From positions 310,001 through 374,000 of the forward strand of contig KV918768.1 in the NCBI GenBank assembly GCA_002049455.2: a stretch of DNA of 64,000 nucleotides, in the 5' to 3' direction. The notes below the pieces were generated by a model. That model saw nothing but the letters and a program-made list of their open reading frames with translations. It ran no database searches and was not told the origin of the DNA. The stretch comes from Porphyra umbilicalis (Eukaryota; Rhodophyta; Bangiophyceae; Bangiales; Bangiaceae). Positions 10,229 to 20,271 of this stretch are shown here, piece after piece (positions within the stretch are counted from its first letter, which is position 1; every line of letters begins with the position of its first letter). The position numbers and the translations under genes are program-made.

Positions 10229-12116
10229 TCAGTCAAGGTGAGGCGCCAAGAACTCACCACGCTGCGAAAATACGTGCTCGCACAGATCCTGGCGCAGCGC
10301 CGCATGCTCTTCACGGGACTTGGCCTCGCCAGTGGCCATCAAAATCCGCATGAGCTCGCTCATGGGGGCCACCGCAGCGGCCCCCAGAGCTGGGGGTGGA
10401 ACACCAGGAGTTCCCTCTAGGTCGCCCAGCCCACCCCCTGCAGCAGCACCTGCGCCTCCAGCCCCAGAACCTCCTGCCCCGCCACCCCCCCCCCCGTGAC
10501 CTCCCTCCCCGGCCCCTCCTTGCGCACCGCTGCCGATGATCTCGCCACCGCCGCCCGCCCCGGCGTCGCCTGCAGCGCCACCGCCGGCCTCAGCGCCGTC
10601 GGCAGAGCCCGCGGCTGCCGCGCCCGCAGCGCCGCCTGCCCCATCGGCTGTGCCGGACCCCGCGCCATCCCCATCCGCCCCAGCACCTCCCGCGGCGCCG
10701 CCTGCAGCTCCTGAGCCTTCGGCGGCGCCACCTTCCGCGCCATCCCCGTCCGCCCCGTCCGCCCCAGCGCCTCCCGCGGCGGCGCCGCCGGCCCCTGCGC
10801 CGTCAGCAGCGCCAGCAGCCGCGCCAGCCGCGCCCGCCTCATCGTCTCCCGCCGCGTCGCCGACACCCGCACCGTCAGCGGCGCCCACGCCCGCGCCACC
10901 CCCGCCCAGATCAGCCTCCGCGCCCGCAGCGTCCGCCCCATAGTGGGACGAGCTCGAGCGCGACAGGAAACCGTCCCTGCGTGCCTCGACAACCATATTG
11001 TGAAGAATGGCAACAGTCTGCGTCGTTAACACCATCTGGGGGACCGTCCACATTCGGCAAGGGTGCAACATGACGTGGAATCGCGCCGTGAGGATGCCGA
11101 AAAGACGCTCTACGTCCTTCCGCAGAGCCTCTTGAAGGCGGTTGAACGTGCGCTGCTCGGCAATCTGCGGGTTGGGGAAAGGGGCAACGAAGAACGCGAA
11201 GCGGGGATAGATTCCGTCCACCAGGTAATAAAGCAAAGTTCGGGTATTATTGTTCACAGTGAACGAAATCTCACGGGGCGGCCACTTTCCCGTGATAACA
11301 TCCATTTACATAGGCGATTGGTACAGGACGTTAATATCATTGAGGCTTCCTGGACTCCCCGCGAAGATGTGGTAGATCCACGTGTCCTCATCGCAGATGG
11401 CCTCAATCACAATCGATCGCCGCCCATCCCGGCCCTGGTAGGTCCCCGCCCGCGCCTTAGGGCACGAGGACCACTCCCAGTGAGAGCAATCAAGAGAACC
11501 GAGACAGCCGGGCAACCCACGCTCAGCATTGCGGGCAAGGATCTTCTCAATCTCAGGGGGCGTGCGCGGCCGCAGGTAGTGTGGACCTAACTCGTCGACC
11601 ATGAACTCGGTGAAGAGCTTGACCGCGAGCGCGATTGTAGATCTGGACAAGCGCACGTACTCTTCCGCGCGGTCGTTCGATTCTCCGTACGCCAGCACGC
11701 GGAACGCGGCCACCAGCTTTTGAAGCGGGTGGGCCTGCGGCTGCCCAGTTGCGTTGACACGTTGCGCCCAAAACGGGCGGTCCTTGATAGCATGGTAGAT
11801 CCGCAAGAAGACCGGCAACGGCATGCGAAATCGTCGCTCAAACTGTTGTCGACCGAAAACCGGGGGAAGGCCGTCGACGCCAAAATAAGTCGCGAAGGAT
11901 GCACTGGAGGCCAAGCTCAAAAACTTTCGGCCGATTGGCCAACCGACCGGGCACGGAGCCCCGGTACCGCGGCCTGTGCACTTGCGCGGCCGCGAGAGCC
12001 CGCCGTCGCGATTCAAGAAGAGTGGCCACGTGAGCGGCGACGACCACCGCGGTGGTGACGTCATCGTTGACGCCCTCCTCCTCCTCCCATCCACTCACAG
12101 TCATTGCAGCGTCCAT
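10229..12116 (-). pseudogene. PIF/Harbinger transposase with Ala/Gly-rich tail (decayed)
   Basis: This resembles the plant PIF/Harbinger transposase family (DDE nuclease that cuts and pastes its element). From the start MDAAMTVSGW at 12116, an N-terminal block (RYRGSVPGR, then YFGVDGLPPVF and FERRFRMPLPVFLRI) leads to the core. Catalytic residues are visible: Asp in GSLDCSHWEW, Asp in SLNDINVL and Glu in RKDVERLFGIL, with YYLVDGIYPRF between them. After the core comes about 160 residues of Ala/Gly/Asp low-complexity sequence, then a helical end (PMSELMRILMATGEAKSREE). The frame shifts by one base near 11890, and an in-frame TAA lies at 11306-11308 between the second Asp and the Glu. It is otherwise well preserved and so probably recent. 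No partner MYB-like gene was found nearby. Confidence 0.85.
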
Positions 12117-12140
12117 GGTGAAGGCAGGCGGCGCCGGACA

Positions 12141-12224
12141 CGAGTACGACGGTGGCGAGCACGACAGTGGCGAGCACGACGGTGGCGAGCACGACGGTGG
12201 CAGGCACGACGGTGGCGAGCACAG
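12141..12224. repeat. 15-bp minisatellite
   Basis: Five units of CGAGCACGACGGTGG (one-base variants) run head to tail, followed by a partial sixth, just upstream of the Harbinger transposase start. The unit length is a multiple of three and both strands are open across it. The transposase start at 12116 lies outside the array. Confidence 0.85.
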
Positions 12225-12239
12225 CAGCACGTGAGGCAC

Positions 12240-13400
12240 AGCGACGACAGGGGCAGGCGTGCGCCTCGGTTCTGGGACACGTCCCCGCTGGCACCCCCGG
12301 CAGACAGCGTATATTCTGGCGCAGCCGGGCCGTACCTGGCATCCGGTACAGCCTTGGAATCAGTGTTAGTCGCTGAACCAATCGTGTCGCATGACCAATC
12401 AGGCTCAACAGCGCTGAGGACTCTCTCATACGTAGGAGAGGCCGGCAGCCAGTACTACGACATCCGCATCGACAGGTGTAGGTCCAACGCGCTCACACTT
12501 CACTGACTGTTACGTAGCATGTGCTGCGCGTCCACCGCTCCCCCTGATTCTCATTCCTCGCACGACTCGAGAGGCACAAGTCGGGCCCAGAGTGCAACGC
12601 GATTGCTGCCGGGGATCAATCTACGTTATGGACTGTGGGCATGCTTGTGGCTGCCTGCCACAAGTCTCTGTCGCCCTCGTACGTCGCGGCCTTTCACAGG
12701 GTTTGCGTCTGCATCAGTCCCTCGGTCACGTGTCACCATCTGCCCAGTGCATCGGGCCTCGATCGTGTCGTGGTCGTTGTTTTGCGTCGTCGATCGTCGT
12801 CAGACACGTATGGCAATAAAACCATTTGGCGCCCAGCCAATGAGGGGGCCCGTAGCATACTCCAACCGTCCTGAATAGGGTGTGCGTGCCGTATTTCGGC
12901 TTCGAATAGGACATGCGCGTTCTATCGTGACACCGGGACTGTCGAATCGAGTTGGAATTATCCAAATTCGAAAATGGGGCTCGACGTTTGTTAGGGCACG
13001 TTCACATTGACAAGCACCTACGTGTGCCCTATTAAACGAATTTAGACACGTTTCACCAATAATATAGACACGTTGTGATAGACCGACATTGGTGGCTTCG
13101 CTCTGACAACCCCTGGTGATGATCTCTTGTCTATTTTGATTCTGGGTCAAGTAGCCCCTCAAGTTGGGATCAAGCCCGAATCGGATGCGACAAAATGTGA
13201 GATGGTCCGGAACAGACGGTACAGTCTTTCTCCACTGCTGGGCACCCTTTGTGGCGATCGTATTCTGCCTACGTGGCACCCGATTTGTGTACGTGGCGGA
13301 CGATCGCAGACCGGAATCGGCCTTGATCGCACCGTAGAGGCCGGTCGATCTACATTCGTTACCAGGCACCGTGCCCAAGAAAGGATGTCACAGTAATGGA
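12240..13400. other. No gene recognised
   Basis: The short ORFs here have no coding character or recognisable motif. I see no tRNA, repeat array or other structured feature. Confidence 0.4.
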
Positions 13401-13409
13401 GAAAGACTG

Positions 13410-13436
13410 TATCCGTCTGACCCCAGATAACAACCA
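13410..13436 (+). repeat. Left member of a 27-bp long-range inverted repeat
   Basis: This sequence, with core ATCCGTCTGACCCCAG, matches the reverse complement of 31299-31325 at 26 of 27 positions. A second, related motif (ACCCCAGATAGCAACCAT) follows at 13587-13604 and has an inverted partner at 31278-31295. The pair brackets 17.9 kb that contains the complete CACTA-like element, so it may be that element's terminal inverted repeat. No matching target-site duplication is evident. Confidence 0.6.
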
Positions 13437-13779
13437 TTCATATTTTTCCTGACGATCCCGCGGCCTGTTGTTGGCGTAAAGCACACCGTTGGAGAGCTGA
13501 TCACCTCACGAGCTCAGCGGTTTTTTTTTCTGCTTATGGCGCTTCTTTTTTCCCTGCCACAGGTATGTGGGTCTATTTGGGGGGGTACCCCAGATAGCAA
13601 CCATCGCATTCTCATATGAAAACGGATGATCCACTCACTGTTGACCGAGTAGTTGGGGATGGGTATTTGATTCGCCGTCGGTGTTGGTTCCCAGACAACC
13701 CAAGAAAACCCCAGAAAATCAGCTGGTGACCCGGAACGACCCCCAACATCCACCCTCTGGAGGCACCTAGCCCGCGCCT

Positions 13780-14095
13780 TGCGCTTCTCTCCTTCGCCCA
13801 GTTCCCCTCCTTCGCCTCCCTCCCCATTCAGCAGGTCCCCCTCCCTTTCTCAGCCCCCCCCGCCTTCATCAAGCCGTCCCCTCTTCATCAAGTCGGCTCC
13901 GCTCCCTCAGGTCCTCCCCCCTCCAGTCTACCCTTTCTTGGGGTCCCCCCGCCTTTATCCCCCCCCCCCCCCCCCCCCTTCCTTGGAGCTCCCCCCCGTC
14001 CTTGGAGCCCTTCCTCTGAGCCTCCTCCCTACCTCGAACACCCCTCCTCTTCAAAGCTCCGCCCTCCTCGGCGTCCCCCCCTCTTCGGTGCCCCG
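13780..14095. repeat. Homopyrimidine tract
   Basis: About 300 bp are almost purely C and T on the + strand, with poly-C runs (longest near 13960-13978) and repeated CTTGG steps. Such tracts can adopt triplex (H-DNA) structure and often cause assembly length errors. The ORFs across it are composition artefacts. Confidence 0.7.
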
Positions 14096-14639
14096 CTCAC
14101 CTGGGCGCATGGGACAGGAAGGAGGGGACCAGCAGGAACACATTACCATTGACATGATGTACATGTCGTAGCCAGAATATGCGGCAGTAGACAAAAGTGC
14201 AGTGACACAGCGCCCGAGGACGGCAGCAGTCGCCCAGAAAACCAGATGAAGCCGTCTGGGCAAACAGCGAGAAGGACGCAGTAAACGGAGCCCCAGATGG
14301 CTCCAGCACCTGCTCTCAGGGGCTCCAAACCGGGGGATATGTAATGAGTATCTGTACAATGGTATGTGGGGTCCTGGTTAGCTGAAGGATGGTTATAGAG
14401 GCGCAGAAAGGGGGGGGGCGGTGGGTATGAGGTGGCGGAAGGGATGGAAACTCGATATCCTGAGCAAGACGGGCGCTCGATGTCACCGATCCGACCTGAC
14501 AGGGTCACCAGGGCCGGAATTAACTCATAAATTTGAGCGGTTCTCATGGCGTCTCAGACACATCCTCGTGGGTTTTTCTGCGGCAAGTGCTCCGATCGAC
14601 TTCGAACCTTCACCGTTGGAAATCCCTTGAGCTGACGAC

Positions 14640-14960
14640 ACCGTGTGTTGGTATGAAGTTCCAGATTCTTTCTCGTGAAAAATATTCCAATATAAATAAG
14701 GAAGCATCTTTTGAACTGGATGGAAGACTGTTCGCAGGAAAATCTTGGAGAAAGGTTTTGACATATCTTTGATGTTTTTCTTTCTCGCCCCGGAAAGAAA
14801 GTTCCGGAGACAGGACCTGAAATTATCTTGGTCAGACTCTTGGATCATCCTGATCCTTCTTCCAGGATTATCCTGGGAACTGTCCCGGAACGGTCCCCAC
14901 GATAGTCGGTGAGATAGAGTCCTGACACATCCACCAGTTTATTTGCAGGACTGCACCTCC
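14640..14960. other. Possible decayed end of a CACTA-like element
   Basis: This AT-richer stretch shares two motifs with the flank of the transposase gene of the complete element: AAATAAGGAAG (14694-14704, also near 31110) and AGGATTATCC followed by GGGAAC or GGTGAAC (about 14858, also 30839). It is dense in short ATCC/GGAT words. A detached or degenerate subterminal region is a reasonable but weak reading. Confidence 0.3.
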
Positions 14961-15113
14961 GAAAAGGTGCACGGACTGGCGTCAACTCGTGTACAAGACT
15001 ACGGCAGCGTTGCTCCAGGAAAATTTTCTAGGGAGATTGTAGCAAAAGATACCAGCGTCCTGACACAATCCTTCTTTGGGAGCTGCACGGGGCACGATGC
15101 CAGAAGAAGCTCG

Positions 15114-15479
15114 CATGCGCATCCGGAGGATAGTTTTCCGAAGAGGACGTCGCATTTTGTGCAGGTCAAGCCCATACACAATCTTGTGTTCTTCCGCTAC
15201 AGTTGCACATGCAAGATGCTCACGCGAGCGTTCCTCTGCCTATTGCGCAACACTGTCTCCCGGTCTTTTACGGAGATGTTCCTCGCTATTTTTCAGCATG
15301 TGCGTCCGGAGGATAGTTATGCGAAGAGCACGCCGCCTTTTGTGCAGGTCAGGCCCATACACAATCTTGTGCGCTTCCGTTGCAGCTGCACATGCAAGAA
15401 GCTCATGCAAACGTTCCTCTGTCTATTGCGCGACACTATCTCCCGGTCTTTTACGGAGATGTTCCTCGCTATTTTTCAG
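15114..15479. repeat. 183-bp tandem duplication
   Basis: Copies at 15114-15296 and 15297-15479 are about 90% alike by eye. Both begin CATG(C/T)GC(A/G)TCCGG and end with the same TTCCTCGCTATTTTTCAG. The period is exactly 61 codons and a + strand frame (15076-15633) is open through both. The predicted peptide has no recognisable domain, so I leave it as a repeat. Confidence 0.85.
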
Positions 15480-15862
15480 AGCACGGTCCCAGAGAAAGAC
15501 GCTCAGATTTGCGAGCAGCAAACCTCCCAGAGAGTTCTTCACGCAAAGCTACAGGACTCTCCCATACAACGTATGGCACGATCACCTCCTGCCATTTTTG
15601 TCGGGATTGCCAGCAGAAACAAAAATTATATGACACAGAGAAACAATAAAGAATACTACTGATAAAAATAGAGAACAACAACAGGTGCGTGCTCAACTTG
15701 CCCACCGAGGGGCATGTGGTACAGGGCTCTCCAGACAGTTCTCTCCGTACCCTCGTCAAAGCGGACCAGCGGGACGGTTGTATCTCCGTTCACGTGGCAA
15801 GAATACCCTCATGGAACCTTATACCGTGGGTCCCACGCAGCGTGTGGCATCGTGACCAACCA

Positions 15863-16717
15863 TTAGTCTGAGTCCTCATCAGATAGATTGATGTCACCGG
15901 CCTTGAGGTCTTTGAGCTCGTCGCGCATGCAGCGGACGACGCTCTTGCGTGCCTCAGCGCTCTCCGGGCGTAAGAACTTGGGATACTCCGCGTCATCCAC
16001 ATACTTCTTCAAGCAAGCCGCGGCGCCTTCACGAACGGAGGTCCACACCTCGCTCGGATCCAAGAACAGGAGCTCTCCTACGATGGACGCGGCTGCTCCA
16101 TTCAAGTCCAGAGGTCGCTCCATTTCCTGGTCACCGTCCTGCAGTTTCAGGCGGTACCCAATGCTGCTTGCGCTACCGAGGGCCGCCGGCACCGCTGCTT
16201 GAGCAGTGTCATTCACACTGCCGGCCAGAACAACACGTTCCAATGTGGCCTCTTTGACATCAGCGTCCAAGTAAACCCCCAGGATACGATAGGCCAACAG
16301 TCTTGCTGAGGCGCGTCGTCGATTGCATCGAGTACGTAGGCCCTTCCTCAACGCAGCTCTCACTTCACGCCGTTTCTGGGACCATCCACTCGCACCGTAA
16401 TCAATCTTTCCGACACATTTCTCAACCGCCTTGTTCACAACAGCACGGAGGGGGCGAGTGCAGTCTCGATTGGGGCCTTCCAGCTGCCCAGTGGGCGCGA
16501 GCCATGACAGGCAGTCATGTTCAGGCGAGTCCGCTGCGCTGCCATTCGTACCAGGGTTCACGGACCCATTGCGTGTCTTCTTGAGCATGGCTTGGCCATA
16601 CCTGGTAAACAGGCTGCTCACTTCATCCTGCAGGAGGTGATATCCATTGGTAAAAACAAGCGTACATGGGGCGAGGCGGACGTACGGAGATGCGCACAAG
16701 CGGCCATCGTCGACCAT
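15863..16717 (-). CDS. Hypothetical protein, acidic C-terminus
   Basis: The frame is open for 326 codons from 16843. I take the ATG at 16717 (MVDDGRL), which leaves 284 residues. I recognise no domain. What is visible: a mixed N-terminal part, a strongly basic helix-like stretch in the middle (KRREVRAALRKGLRTR), a hydrophobic/charged region (ILGVYLDADVKEATLERVV), and a C-terminal third with evenly spaced leucines ending in an acidic tail (NLSDEDSD). Its base composition is less extreme than its surroundings and the frame is free of low-complexity runs, which favours a real gene or gene fragment. It lies inside the 17.9-kb interval bounded by inverted repeats, so it could be transposon cargo. 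The function is unknown. Confidence 0.45.
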   Translation of the reverse strand: MVDDGRLCASPYVRLAPCTLVFTNGYHLLQDEVSSLFTRYGQAMLKKTRNGSVNPGTNGSAADSPEHDCLSWLAPTGQLEGPNRDCTRPLRAVVNKAVEKCVGKIDYGASGWSQKRREVRAALRKGLRTRCNRRRASARLLAYRILGVYLDADVKEATLERVVLAGSVNDTAQAAVPAALGSASSIGYRLKLQDGDQEMERPLDLNGAAASIVGELLFLDPSEVWTSVREGAAACLKKYVDDAEYPKFLRPESAEARKSVVRCMRDELKDLKAGDINLSDEDSD

Positions 16718-16849
16718 TGATGTTAGGTCGTGTGTGGGCGTAGATCTACAAGAGGTAGAATAAAGCGGCACCAGAGCAGAGTACACACGAGCACCACGCT
16801 CGTATTCAACACCACGGTAGCACGTACCCCGTGAGCGTTCCACACACTC

Positions 16850-17949
16850 AGAAAAAGGGCGGCGGCGACGGCAGGCGAGTTCGGACCCGGTGAGCCCTGC
16901 GGGGCGCCGTTGTGGTCTTCAGCGTCTCTTTCAGCCATCGCAACGCCCGCACCCAAGGGGATGACTGCGATCTGTCATCAGTCGAAATCAGGCGCAGGTG
17001 ACAGACTGACCCAGGCCGATCGTTCTTCAGAGCCGAGCGTAACAACATGTCCACGTCTCGCGCATACGTCAGTTCGTACGTCAGTCCCTACAGCATGCGC
17101 TGCGCGGTGCGCTGCGCCGAACGCCGCGCTCTATCAGCTTGTGTGCCGGGCAATCTCCGCCCGCACGCACCTCATACGTATCAGGGAGACGAAGGATCTC
17201 ATATGAGACCACCGCAAGCTCAAAGGCCCAGCCACATACTGTCGCCCTGGAAAAAGTACGATCATTAGAGACAAATGGTGCATGCAGAGTGCGGCACAGT
17301 CCTGCAGATTGATGCCGCGCCTAGAGATACGGTCAGACTGCTGACGGCAGCATCAGAGGATACCAGACACTGACCTCCACTTCTCGCGCCTGGGCGGTAT
17401 GTGTACTCGAAGTACCTGAGGTAGTTCCTCACAAGAATGGCAAGTTGCGGATTAGTAATTCCATTCGGAGATATCGCGTTATCCGGTTGCTTGATGGTGG
17501 CGGACGAGTGAGCTCGATTTGGTGGCCGCCGCCCTCCACGCCTCGGCCGAACCTCGCGGCGCCACACACTTGAGGGGTCGCCGCTGGGGAGCGTTGCAGG
17601 GAGGGGGCGCCAGTGGCACACGGGTGTGGAGGGCCGCGCCAGTTCTGTGTGCGTGCGGGCAGCAGGGGCTAGGTTTGGACGAGGCGCTCGTCAAGCTGTG
17701 CGCGCGCGGCGCCCGGTGCATGCCCTCGTGTCGTCGACAACGCATGCCCCTCTTCGTCTTCACCACTCCTTTCTCCACCCCCCACCCTCCCACGCGCTGG
17801 TTTGTCATTCTTTTCCGTTTGACGAACCCCGATCCCCATCCGCTTGCCCCCCCACCACCACGTTCACAGAGAGAGGCTGACACTTGTGACAGCTACCCCG
17901 CTTTCCAACGCGTGATATTCACTTACCCCCAGTGCGGTACGGACCTATA
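16850..17949. other. No gene recognised
   Basis: Overlapping short ORFs occur on both strands without motifs. The right part (about 17730-17870) is pyrimidine-rich. Nothing else is supportable. Confidence 0.4.
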
Positions 17950-20157
17950 TCGTAAGTCGGCGACCTTCGGGGAGGCCGGCTGGATCGCGGCCCGCCCCTG
18001 TGCTGGGCAGGGCCGCGTATCCACGCCGTCGGCGTGGGCGCCCCTTTTGTGAGGGCGCCCGCCGGCGGTGTAAGAGGGCCACCACTATGGTGAGGCGGTC
18101 CCAGGACACTGTTTGGGCCGCCTCTGGACAGGCGGCCCCGGTGCAAACCCGAGTCGGCCACCTTCGGGGAGGCCGCCTGGATCGCGGCCCGCCCCTCTGC
18201 TGGGCAGGGCCGCGTATCCACGCCGTCGGCGTGGGCGCCCCTTTTGTGAGGGCGCCCGCCGGCGGTGAGAGAGGGCCGCCACTTGGGTGAGGCGGCCCCA
18301 GGACACTGTTTGGGCCGCCTCTGGACAGGCGGCCCCGGTGCAAACCCGAGTCGGCCACCTTCGGGGAGGCCGGCTGGATCGCGGCCCGACCCTCTGCTGG
18401 GCAGGGCCGCGTATCCACGCCGTCGGTGTGGGCGCCCATTTTGTGAAGGCGCCCGCCGGCGGTGTAAGAGGGCCACCACTTGGGTGAGGCGGCCCCAGGA
18501 GACTGTTTGGGCCGCCTCTGGACAGGCGGCCCCGGTGCAAACCCGAGTCGGCCACCTTCGGGGAGGCCGGCTGGATCGCGGCCCGCCCCACTGCTGGGCA
18601 GGGCCGCGTATCCACGCCGTCGGCGTGGGCGCCCCTTTTGTGAGGGCGCCCGCTGGCGGTGCAAGAGGGCCGCCACTTGGGTTAGGCGGCCCCAGGACAC
18701 TGTTTGGGCCGCCTCTGGACAGGCGGCCCCGGTGCAAACCCGAGTCGGCCACCTTCGGGGAGGCCGCCTGGATCGCGGCCCGCCCCTCTGCTGGGCAGGG
18801 CCGCGTATCCACGCCGTCGGCGTGGGCGCCCCTTTTGTGAGGGCGCCCGCCGGCGGTGCAAGAGGGCCGCCACTTGGGTGAGGCGGCCCCAGGACACTGT
18901 TTGGGCCGCCTCTGGACAGGCGGCCCCGGTGCAAACCCGAGTCGGCCACCTTCGGGGAGGCCGCCTGGATCGCGGCCCGCCCCTCTGCTGGGCAGGGCCG
19001 CGTATCCACGCCGTCGGCGTGGGCGCCCCTTTTGTGAGGGCGCCCGCCGGAGGTGCAAGAGGGCCGCCACTTGGGTGAGGCGGCCACAGGACACTGTTTG
19101 GGCCGCCTCTGGACAGGCGGCCGCGGTGCAAACCCGAGTCGGCCACCTTCGGGGAGGCCGGCTGGATCGCGGCCCGCCCCACTGCTGGGCAGGGCCGCGT
19201 ATCCACGCCGTCGGCGTGGGCGCCCCTTTTGTGAGGGCGCCCGCTGGCGGTGCAAGAGGGCCGCCACTTGGGTTAGGCGGCCCCAGGACACTGTTTGGGC
19301 CGCCTCTGGACAGGCGGCCCCGGTGCAAACCCGAGTCGGCCACCTTCGGGGAGGCCGACGGGATCGCGGCCCGCCCCTCTGCTGGGCAGGGCCGCGTATC
19401 CACGCCGTCGGCGTGGGCGCCCCTTTTGTGAGGGCGCCCGCCGGCGGTGAGAGGGCCGCCACTTGGGTTAGGCGGCCCCAGGACACTGTTTGGGCCGCCT
19501 CTGGACAGGCGGCCCCGGTGCAAACCCGAGTCGGCCACCTTCGGGGAGGCCGCCTGGATCGCGGCCCGCCCCTCTGCTGGGCAGGGCCGCGTATCCACGC
19601 CGTCGGCGTGGGCGCCCCTTTTGTGAGGGCGCCCGCCGGCGGTGCAAGAGGGCCGCCACTTGGGTTAGACGGCCCCAGGACACAGTTTGGGCCGCCTCTG
19701 GACAGGCGGCCCCGGTGCAAACCCGAGTCGGCCACCTTCGGGGAGGCCGCCTGGATCGCGGCCCGCCCCTCTGCTGGGCAGGGCCGCGTATCCACGCCGT
19801 CGGCGTGGGCGCCCCTTTTGTGAGGGCGCCCGCCGGCGGTGAAGAGGGCCGCCACTTGGGTGAGGCGGTCCCAGGACACTGTTTGGGCCGCCTCTGGACA
19901 GGCGGCCCCGGTGCAAACCCGAGTCGGCCACCTTCGGGGAGGCCGACGGGATCGCGGCCCGCCCCTCTGCTGGGCAGGGCCGCGTATCCACGCCGTCGGC
20001 GTGGGCGCCCCTTTTGTGAGGGCGCCCGCTGGCGGTGCAAGAGGGCCGCCACTTGGGTTAGGCGGCCCCAGGACACTGTTTGGGCCGCCTCTGGACAGGC
20101 GGCCCCGGTGCAAACCCGAGTCGGCCACCTTCGGGGAGGCCGGCTGTGTGGCGGCCC
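17950..20157. repeat. 197-bp hairpin-rich satellite, 11 units
   Basis: The same landmark (TATCCACGCCGTCGGCGTGG) recurs at 18018, 18215, 18412, 18609, 18806, 19003, 19200, 19397, 19592, 19789 and 19985, a period of 195-197 bp. Each unit contains three short self-complementary hairpins: CCACGCCG-T-CGGCGTGG, GGGCGCCC-9 nt-GGGCGCCC and GGCCGCC-8 nt-GGCGGCC. Units are highly alike, implying recent amplification or homogenisation. The array stops about 115 bp before the C-family gene at 20272. Long ORFs across it (up to 727 codons on the minus strand) come from the lack of stop codons and are not called. Confidence 0.92.
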
Positions 20158-20271
20158 ACCCCTTTGAACTGTCTGCTCGATCGACGTTGAAACATTACGG
20201 CCACAGCCCTGTAAGAAAAGGTCCCGCCGCGTGATAAAACCGCTTGCGGAGACGGTGAGGCCGCTTTCGGT

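Noticed and set aside
17945-20128. A 727-codon minus-strand ORF and several others across the 197-bp array
   Set aside because: Open in several frames at once because the satellite lacks stop codons; the 197-bp period is not a multiple of three; no domain.
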